From Dehalococcoidia bacterium (GTDB lineage: Bacteria; Chloroflexota; Dehalococcoidia; Lucifugimonadales; UBA3495), in assembly GCA_022827095.1 (NCBI GenBank), contig JAJDTP010000001.1:1-64000 (forward strand): 64,000 nucleotides of DNA. Reading direction: 5' to 3'. The position numbers and the translations under genes were made by a program. Below are positions 58,390 through 64,000 of the stretch, in pieces. The notes below the pieces were generated by a model, which saw nothing but the letters and a program-made list of their open reading frames with translations, ran no database searches and was not told the DNA's origin. Every line of letters begins with the position of its first letter. Position 1 is the stretch's first letter.

Positions 58390-58557
58390 ATGGTTCTAGC
58401 CGAGATTTGGACACAATATCGGGTACGGCGTGCGGTAGAACGCCACCAACGCCGCTGGGAATCCTGGTTACAGCGACTCGAAGAGGCTAAAACGAGAGGC
58501 GAACCTTTCACCGAATCTCCGCCCAAATTGAAAAGTAAGCGCCGGCGCTGGTTCTAA
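58390..58557 (+). CDS. 55-residue protein related to the preceding C terminus
   Basis: Encodes MVLAEIWTQYRVRRAVERHQ, then RRWESWLQRLEEAKTRGEPFTESPP and a basic tail. The W-E-S-W-L-x-R-L-E-E-A-K-x-x-G-x-P-F pattern matches the end of the protein at 57893 (WETWFRRLKEAEAKGMPF). GGGGAAG lies before ATG 58390. The match to a neighbour supports real translation; it may be a partial duplication. Confidence 0.55.
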   Translation: MVLAEIWTQYRVRRAVERHQRRWESWLQRLEEAKTRGEPFTESPPKLKSKRRRWF

Positions 58558-58631
58558 GTTGCCGCCGCGAATTGCATGCAAGCGACGATGTACACGCCAT
58601 GCCAATCCACTCCATCGAAAGGAGAAACAAC

Positions 58632-59765
58632 ATGACCGCAACGAAGAAAGATCCGGTGCTGGTGGTGCTCCAGCTCTCCGGCGGCAACGATGCGCTGAAC
58701 ACGGTGGTGCCCCACGGGGACCCGCTGTACTACGACAATCGCCCTTCCGTGCGGGTCCCGGAAGGCCAGGCGCTGGACCTGGACGGGTACGTTGGCCTGA
58801 ACCCCAACATGGGCCCGCTGAAGAGGCTGTTCGACGAGGGCAAGGTCGCCGTCATCCAGGGAGTGGGCTACGCCAACCCCAACCGCAGCCACTTCCGCAG
58901 CATGGACATCTGGCACACCTGCGAGCCGGACAAGCAGGGTACCGAGGGCTGGCTGGGCCGCGCCATCCGCGAGATTGACCCCCACAAGGAAAACGTGCTG
59001 ACCGGCGTGAACTTCGGCCGCGGCCTGCCGCGGGCGCTGGCCGCCCCGGGCGTGCCGGTAGCCTCGGTGGGCAACCTGGCGACCTACGGCGTGCTGACCG
59101 GCATCGATGCCGAGGAGCAGCGCATGGAGGCTCTGGACATCTTCTCGAAGATGTACTCGCCGACCATCGGCCGCAGCGCGGTGGTGGAATACCTGTCTCA
59201 GACGGGAACGGACGCGCTGAAAGGCGCTGACATCCTGAGCACGGCGCCGGAGATGTACAGCTCCAGCGTGGAGTATGGGCAGGACGTGGTCGCCCAGTAC
59301 ATGAAGAACATCGCCCAGGTGCACCTGGCCGGGTTCGGCACGCGGATCCTGTACACGACGGCTCCGTACAACAGCTTTGACACCCACGCCGGCGAGCTGG
59401 CGGCCCACGCGAGCCTGTGGGGGAACACCTCCAACGCCATTGCCGACTTCATGGACGACCTGCGCGAGCACGAGGCCAGCGACAACGTGACCCTGCTGGT
59501 GTTTACCGAGTTCGGGCGACGGGTGCACGACAACGGCTCCGGCACCGACCACGGCAGCGGCGGGGTCGCGTTCGTGGTGGGCGACAACGTGAAGGGCGGG
59601 ATGTACGGCGAGTATCCCTCGCTGGAAGAGGACAAGCTCCTGGAAGGCGACCTGCATTTCAACAACGACTTCCGCAGCATCTACACCGACCTGCTGGAAA
59701 ACTGGATGGGTCTGGATGCTCAGCCGCTGGTGAACGGGACGTTCGAGAAGTTCAACCTCATCTAG
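58632..59765 (+). CDS. DUF1501-family protein
   Basis: 377 residues, alkaline phosphatase/sulfatase-like superfamily. VVLQLSGGNDALNTVVP is the N-terminal metal motif, FRSMDIWHTCEP follows, then SFDTHAGELAAHA, FTEFGRRVHDNGSGTDHGSGGVAFVVG and GDLHFNNDFRSIYTDLLENW. Partner of DUF1800. No signal peptide or twin-arginine motif is seen at ATG 58632, although many relatives have one. AAGGAGA precedes the start. Confidence 0.9.
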   Translation: MTATKKDPVLVVLQLSGGNDALNTVVPHGDPLYYDNRPSVRVPEGQALDLDGYVGLNPNMGPLKRLFDEGKVAVIQGVGYANPNRSHFRSMDIWHTCEPDKQGTEGWLGRAIREIDPHKENVLTGVNFGRGLPRALAAPGVPVASVGNLATYGVLTGIDAEEQRMEALDIFSKMYSPTIGRSAVVEYLSQTGTDALKGADILSTAPEMYSSSVEYGQDVVAQYMKNIAQVHLAGFGTRILYTTAPYNSFDTHAGELAAHASLWGNTSNAIADFMDDLREHEASDNVTLLVFTEFGRRVHDNGSGTDHGSGGVAFVVGDNVKGGMYGEYPSLEEDKLLEGDLHFNNDFRSIYTDLLENWMGLDAQPLVNGTFEKFNLI

Positions 59766-59807
59766 CCGGTATTCAGGGGGCGAACCAACATTCGCCCCCA
59801 CCGGCTA
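59763..59807 (+). terminator. Long hairpin between DUF1501 and NHL genes
   Basis: TAGCCGGT / ACCGGCTA outside and GGGGGCGAA / TTCGCCCCC inside (59776-59784, 59791-59799). No T-run, so it may only partly stop transcription. Confidence 0.5.
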
Positions 59808-59843
59808 CGAAACCCGTCATCCGTTCCAACGGAGGAATATCTT

Positions 59844-60917
59844 ATGACCACAACCATTGATCCCACGGCGCTGCCCGCCGTAGGCATCGACTTGCAGTAC
59901 AGCCACACCATCGGCCGGGCGGAATTCTCCGGCCCGGGGTTCCGCAACCCCACGGCGATGGCCCGGGGCGAAGAGGACGTGATGTACGTCGCCAACCGCT
60001 CCTACGACTACCGGCCCGACGGCAAGCGCATCACGATGTGCACCGTGGGTGAGGAGTTCATCGGCGAGTTTGCCAAGGGCGTATTCGAGCAGGGCGACGG
60101 CGAGGCCGTGTCCACCGACGGCGCCATCATCTGGCCGACGGCGATAACCGTTGGGCCCAACGGCAACGTCTACCTGGCGGACGAGTACCTGGATCGCATC
60201 AGCATCTACTCACCGGACGGCGAGTACATCACGAAGTGGGAGCGGCCGGGCGACGGCGACGGCCAGTGGGACAAGCCCACGGGCATGGTGTTCGCGCCCA
60301 ATGGCACCCTGTACCTGGTGGACTGCAACAACCACCGCGTGCAGATGCTCACCGCCGACGGGGAGTACATCGGCCAGTGGGGCGAGTTTGGCGACGGCCC
60401 CGGCCAGTTCAACATGCCCTTCGGCATCGAGGTGGACAGCGACGGGAACGTATACGTTGCCGACTGGCGCAACGACCGGATCCAGAAGTTCACCGCCGAC
60501 GGGAAGTTCCTGATGCAGTTCGGCGAGACGGGGGACGGCCCGGCCCAGTTCAACCGCCCGACCGACGTGGCGGTGGACAAGGAAGGCGCGATCTACGTGG
60601 CCGACTGGAACAACGACCGGATGCAGATCTTCCACCCGGACGGTTCCTACGCCGGCATGACCTACGGCGAGGGGACGATTTCCACCTGGGGCATGGGCAA
60701 GTTGGACGCGAATCCCGAAATGTGGGAGGAGCGCAAGATTTCCCAGGGCCTGGACCGCGAGAAGCTGTTCTGGGGTCCCATTGCCGTGGAATGCGACGAC
60801 GAGGGTCGGGTCTTCGTCGTGGAGACGGCGCGCTCGCGCATCCAGGTGTTCCATAAGCTGGACTCGCTCTTCTACGGGGTCAACGAGCGGGTGGCTGGCG
60901 GCGGCGGACGCCTGTAA
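59844..60917 (+). CDS. NHL-repeat beta-propeller protein
   Basis: 357 residues with five or six NHL repeats: PTGMVFAPNGTLYLVDCNNHRVQ, PFGIEVDSDGNVYVADWRNDRIQ, PTDVAVDKEGAIYVADWNNDRMQ, IAVECDDEGRVFVVETARSRIQ. No signal peptide. NHL propellers bind proteins or act as lyases; the role here is unknown, but the position next to DUF1800/DUF1501 suggests the same pathway. ATG 59844 with GGAGG upstream. Confidence 0.88.
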   Translation: MTTTIDPTALPAVGIDLQYSHTIGRAEFSGPGFRNPTAMARGEEDVMYVANRSYDYRPDGKRITMCTVGEEFIGEFAKGVFEQGDGEAVSTDGAIIWPTAITVGPNGNVYLADEYLDRISIYSPDGEYITKWERPGDGDGQWDKPTGMVFAPNGTLYLVDCNNHRVQMLTADGEYIGQWGEFGDGPGQFNMPFGIEVDSDGNVYVADWRNDRIQKFTADGKFLMQFGETGDGPAQFNRPTDVAVDKEGAIYVADWNNDRMQIFHPDGSYAGMTYGEGTISTWGMGKLDANPEMWEERKISQGLDREKLFWGPIAVECDDEGRVFVVETARSRIQVFHKLDSLFYGVNERVAGGGGRL

Positions 60918-60938
60918 ATCGAACCACCGCAGCGCTAC

Positions 60939-60970
60939 GTGTGGGGGAGGTTGCATGGCCTCCCCCACAC
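60939..60970 (+). terminator. Hairpin after the NHL gene
   Basis: GTGTGGGGGAGG (60939-60950) pairs perfectly with CCTCCCCCACAC (60959-60970); no T-run. Confidence 0.55.
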
Positions 60971-61032
60971 GCATGTTTGAACGGACGTATTTCGCGCGAC
61001 GCGGCGCAAACGAGGCCAGCAAATGGTTGCAT

Positions 61033-61115
61033 TGCATGGATGGACAAGATAGACGGGATTTTTGGATGCAGAGAGTTTCTGGATTCCGGTTTTCGCCGGA
61101 ATGAGGGTCCCAACT
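61033..61115. repeat. Family C arm joined to a family B hairpin
   Basis: TGCATGGATGGACAAGATAGACGGG, then GGATTCCGGTTTTCGCCGGAATGAGGGTCCCAACTGCG. Same join as 47060-47150. Confidence 0.65.
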
Positions 61116-61126
61116 GCGTAAGTCAT

Positions 61127-61263
61127 ATGTCATTGCGAGCGTGGGCGGGGCAATCTCGTCAGCGTAGGGGAGTCTTTGTGGGCAGAGGTTGCTCCTACGG
61201 CGTCGAGATTGCCACGGCGCAAGCGCCTCGCAATGACATTTTCCCGCAACTCTGAACAGTTGC
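61127..61263. repeat. Family A element, reverse orientation
   Basis: Right end GCAACTCTGAACAGTTGC matches the right end at 31853. The left end is lost at the junction with the C/B repeat, as at 47153. Confidence 0.7.
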
Positions 61264-61298
61264 CTGTTGGCTGAAGGCGGGCTTGGGTGCCCGTCCAG

Positions 61299-61307
61299 TG
61301 TTATACT
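61299..61307 (+). promoter_or_regulatory. Extended -10 promoter of the Fur-family gene
   Basis: TGTTATACT (TATACT at 61302-61307); leader about 26 nt. Confidence 0.5.
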
Positions 61308-61339
61308 GGGAAATCCATACGATTCATGGGCTCGATATT

Positions 61340-61768
61340 GTGACTACGCAAGAACATCTCGTCGCGCGTTTGAAGCCGCTGGGGATCAGGCTGACGCCCC
61401 AGCGCCTGGCCATTGCCGAAGTGGTGGTCAACTCAGCGGACCATCCCACGGTACGCGACATATTCGAGAGGGTACGGGACTTCTTTCCGTATGTGACGCT
61501 GGCGACGGTGTATTCCACGCTGGCGATGCTGGAGCGGGCGGGCATCGTGCGGGAGTTGCCCTTCCAGAAGCAGTCCCGTTACGACGCGAACCTGTCGCCC
61601 CACGCCAACCTGGTGTGCCTGGGCTGTGGCGCGGTAGTGGATGCAGACGTGGGCCAGGACGGCGTGGCCGACCTGCAACGGGCGATAGGCGAGAATACGG
61701 ACTTCCAGATATCCTCGCAGCGGGTCGACTTCTACGGCTACTGTGAAGGGTGCGCCCGGGACAACTGA
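61340..61768 (+). CDS. Fur-family metal-dependent regulator
   Basis: 142 residues. Winged-helix domain: GIRLTPQRLAIAEVVVNSADHPTVRDIFERV and TLATVYSTLAMLERAGIVREL. Regulatory part: RYDANLSPHANLVCLGCGAVVD (His and CxxC) and FYGYCEGC (second CxxC). Both structural zinc CxxC pairs are present, as in PerR and Fur. Could sense iron, peroxide, zinc or manganese. GTG 61340 is the chosen start; the ribosome site is weak, and ORF extension to 61283 lacks support. Confidence 0.88.
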   Translation: MTTQEHLVARLKPLGIRLTPQRLAIAEVVVNSADHPTVRDIFERVRDFFPYVTLATVYSTLAMLERAGIVRELPFQKQSRYDANLSPHANLVCLGCGAVVDADVGQDGVADLQRAIGENTDFQISSQRVDFYGYCEGCARDN

Positions 61769-61799
61769 CCGCTTGGTCCCCGGCCGGGGAGGGCACGAC

Positions 61800-62915
61800 G
61801 TGGTAACCTATCACATCAGCTACGGTCCGCCGGAACGAGGGTTCTCTTGGCGGCCCCTGCTGCTCATTCTGCTTATCCTGCTGGCGCTGGCCATCCTTGC
61901 CGGCATTGCCTACGCCATTTACACGCTGGTGAGCAACGACGACGGCGTCAGCACAGCCACCGCGGCAACAGACTCCGAGACCGTCCCCCTTGGCGAAGCC
62001 ATCATTTCCCTTTACGACGACGACACCAACACGGTCTTTCTGGTCGATACCAGCAATACCATCAACCGCAGTCTGCCGATAGTCAAGCGAGCGTTGTTGG
62101 ACGTGGCGCTGCCTTACGCCGATCCCGACGCTGGCCGGCCGGCAAAGAACAGTCTGGTATCCCTGGCCCTGTTCACCGATGTTCCAGATCCGTTCCCGGA
62201 ACTGGAATCACTGGAGTCGCTGGAGGCCTCCACCAAATGGCTGCACACGGTGGATACTCTGACGACGGCGGACCGCCCGGCCTATATCCACGACGCGATT
62301 GACGCGGCCCACAGCGCGCTTCTGGCCCACGGCGACCGGACGCGCGACAACGTGATAGTGGTGCTGACGGACGGAAGCGATGGCGGGTTCATTGTTGTTG
62401 ACCCGGCCAAAGCCGAAATCTGCGGAGCGGGCATCGACAGCGCCCCCGGTGAGGTGTGCAGTCCGGTGTTCGATACGATTACGATAGACCCAACCGGGTT
62501 GGTGCCTTGTCCCCCGGATATGGCGGTACGCCCCGGTGAAGTGTGCGACCCGGTGAAAGTGGCCACCGTTGGCGAGACCGTCACGGCTTACCATCCGGTT
62601 AATCCCAATGAGGTGAAGCCGTGTCCCGCCAATCTGGGCGGCGCAAGCAATGCCTGCGTTGACATCATCTCCGGCTACCAGCCCTTCGACCCCGAAGCGG
62701 TGCAGCCCTGCCCGGAGGGGCTGAATGAACCGGGCAAGGCGTGCGTAGATTCCAGGAGCGATCGTACCCAGGAGGAGCTGTTGGCAGTACTGGTCCACAG
62801 CGACGTGCATAACCTGCGGGTACACGCCATCGGGCTGGGCAATCAAGTCGACCACGACGTTCTGAAGCTGCTGTCCGGAGCGACCGAGGGCGAATACATC
62901 TACGCCGGCCAATAG
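61800..62915 (+). CDS. Membrane-anchored VWA-domain protein with Cys repeats
   Basis: 371 residues. One N-terminal membrane helix (about 19-42) and a VWA domain that starts near 75. The MIDAS site is VDTSNT (Asp83, a DxSxT variant) and VLTDGSDGG near 189. Within the VWA, at about 205-320, there are four pairs of Cys in the pattern ICGAGIDSAPGEVCSPV, PCPPDMAVRPGEVCDPV, PCPANLGGASNACVDI and PCPEGLNEPGKACVDS. They probably form disulfides outside the cell. GTG 61800 has GGGGAGGG 6 nt upstream. recF follows after 44 bp. Confidence 0.75.
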   Translation: MVTYHISYGPPERGFSWRPLLLILLILLALAILAGIAYAIYTLVSNDDGVSTATAATDSETVPLGEAIISLYDDDTNTVFLVDTSNTINRSLPIVKRALLDVALPYADPDAGRPAKNSLVSLALFTDVPDPFPELESLESLEASTKWLHTVDTLTTADRPAYIHDAIDAAHSALLAHGDRTRDNVIVVLTDGSDGGFIVVDPAKAEICGAGIDSAPGEVCSPVFDTITIDPTGLVPCPPDMAVRPGEVCDPVKVATVGETVTAYHPVNPNEVKPCPANLGGASNACVDIISGYQPFDPEAVQPCPEGLNEPGKACVDSRSDRTQEELLAVLVHSDVHNLRVHAIGLGNQVDHDVLKLLSGATEGEYIYAGQ

Positions 62916-62959
62916 AGCCGTCACACCATCGCCGGCCGCCAGCCGGCGGAGGGCGCCCA

Positions 62960-64000
62960 TTGGCCCGTCTATCCCGGCTCAGCCTCGTCAACTACCGCAA
63001 TTTCCGCGAGGTCGACATCGCGCCACCGGAGGGGGTGTCGGTTTTCCACGGCGGCAACGCCCAGGGGAAAACGTCCCTGCTGGAGGCGGCGTACACGCTG
63101 GCCGTGGGCCGGTCATTCCGAACGGAGCGCGAGCGGCAGGTACTCAACTTAGACGCGGCGCGGGATGGCGCGGCGGCCTATATCACAGGGATCGCTTGTG
63201 TCGATGGGCAGTCGCTCATGGTGGTGGTCGGCTACCAGCCGACGGCGCGAGAGGCCGGGGCAGACAGTGTCGGTGACACCCGCAGACCCGAACCGACGAC
63301 ATTGCCGCCGGTCACCAAGCAGATCAGGGTAAACCGCCAAGCGGCCACCGCGTCCGGCCTGGTTGGGCGGATTGCCGCGTCTCTGTTTTCCGTGGACGAT
63401 CTGGACCTGGTGCTGGGGTCGCCGTCGCACCGGCGGCGCTATCTTGACGTGCTGATCAGCCAGGCGGACCGGTCGTATCTGCAGGCGCTGCAACGGTTCC
63501 AGGCGGCCCTGCGCAACCGGAACGGGTTGTTGCGCCGGAGGAGGGACGGCCACGTCGATCCTGAAGAGATGGAATATTGGGACGAGCAACTGGTGCAGTC
63601 GGGGGCGGCGGTGACCTTCGGGCGGTCCCAGGCGCTGGCAGGGCTGTCGGATTTTGCGCGCTTGCAGCACGATGAGCTGGGCGAACCGGGACAGGAGCTT
63701 GTTCTGGAGTACGTGCCCAGCGTGCCGCCAGGCGTGGGCTTTGACGAAACCGCTGCGGCGTTTCGGCAAGAGTTGGAGCGAGGAGCGGCGCGCGAGCAGG
63801 CCACCGCGATCACGGCGGCGGGGCCGCACCGGGACAACTTTGCAACCTACCTGAACGGCATGGACGCTGCGTCCTTCGCGTCGCGGGGCGAGGCTCGAAC
63901 CATCGCGCTGGCGCTACGGCTGGCGGAGGCGGAATACCTGGCGGAAGCGCGGGGCGATGACCCCGTCATCCTGCTGGACGACGTGTTTTCGGAAATGGAC
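62960..64000 (+). CDS. recF: DNA repair/recombination protein RecF, 3' end outside window
   Basis: 347 codons are visible and the frame runs off the end. SLVNYRNFREVDIAPPEG is the RecF N terminus, Walker A is GGNAQGKTSLLEA (canonical GxNGxGKTN is altered to NAQGKTS), RYLDVLISQADRSYLQALQRFQ follows. SRGEARTIALALRLAEAEYL is the ABC signature and VILLDDVFSEMD is Walker B. Inserted low-complexity piece at about 95-120 (TAREAGADSVGDTRRPEPTT) is unusual. TTG 62960 has GGAGG upstream. RecF loads RecA on gapped DNA. dnaN or gyrB could lie beyond the window. Confidence 0.93.
   Translation, partial: MARLSRLSLVNYRNFREVDIAPPEGVSVFHGGNAQGKTSLLEAAYTLAVGRSFRTERERQVLNLDAARDGAAAYITGIACVDGQSLMVVVGYQPTAREAGADSVGDTRRPEPTTLPPVTKQIRVNRQAATASGLVGRIAASLFSVDDLDLVLGSPSHRRRYLDVLISQADRSYLQALQRFQAALRNRNGLLRRRRDGHVDPEEMEYWDEQLVQSGAAVTFGRSQALAGLSDFARLQHDELGEPGQELVLEYVPSVPPGVGFDETAAAFRQELERGAAREQATAITAAGPHRDNFATYLNGMDAASFASRGEARTIALALRLAEAEYLAEARGDDPVILLDDVFSEMD

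Noticed and set aside
1-64000. Search for tRNA, rRNA, transposase and integrase genes
   Set aside because: None was recognised by eye on either strand; small RNA genes without strong features could still be missed.

Overview
The window is about 64 kb of GC-rich bacterial chromosome with short intergenic gaps. Gene content suggests a Chloroflexota member, probably of the Dehalococcoidia/SAR202 type: recA-recX, RNase Y with a YmdB-type phosphodiesterase, MutS2, a DUF1385 protein, plsY, a bL21-bL27-bL31 ribosomal cluster, TRAP transporters and DUF1800/DUF1501 proteins occur together, with lipoprotein signals and sigma70-like promoters. The phylum call is an inference from gene content only. There is no rRNA, tRNA, CRISPR array or transposase gene.

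Layout. 0-9.2 kb: a TRAP uptake locus with two giant lipoproteins, each a fused pair of DctP-like binding domains, a Uma2 gene, and the DctQ and DctM membrane subunits. 9.3-14 kb: a HicBA module with a doubled HicB, a sugar nucleotidyltransferase coupled to a MoxR ATPase, a glutaredoxin-like protein, recA and recX. 14-26 kb: small membrane/hypothetical genes, plsY, a PHP phosphatase, ymdB, rny, an MFS transporter, a SWIM protein, fabF, folC and an NAD-binding SDR. 26.5-31.6 kb: RraA-like, cyclophilin lipoprotein, enoyl-CoA hydratase, a beta-hydroxyacid dehydrogenase and a DinB-tetrapyrrole methylase fusion. 31.9-35.1 kb: a VLRF1-like release factor followed by MutS2, a plausible ribosome-rescue pair. 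35-44 kb: VOC protein, an overlapping pair of unknown genes, an OPA-type MFS carrier, a hydrolase, Uma2, a DUF1385 protein, rpmE-rpmA-rplU and a coiled-coil protein with internal repeats. 45-49 kb: two tandem NCS2 permeases, each fused to an RsbW-like ATPase-fold domain. 49.6-56 kb: SMP-30, a tandem toxin-antitoxin array, cupin, CoA-binding protein, DUF4058, and a DNA methyltransferase fused to an HNH domain. 56-64 kb: DUF1800, two related small proteins, DUF1501, an NHL protein, Fur, a VWA protein and recF, which runs off the end.

The most distinctive feature outside the genes is a dense set of short intergenic repeats. Several have terminal inverted repeats and perfect 8-9 bp direct repeats at both ends (17749/17894, 31687/31854, 44918/45117, 56006/56175), which is the signature of transposition. 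Different repeat cores share the same end motif, GGGTACGCGTGAG, and one hairpin element is nested in another at two loci. These look like non-autonomous MITE-type elements whose transposase lies elsewhere.

Several genes (mutS2, fabF and both complete toxins) have an extended -10 box only 6-7 nt before the start codon and no Shine-Dalgarno sequence, so they are probably translated from leaderless mRNAs.
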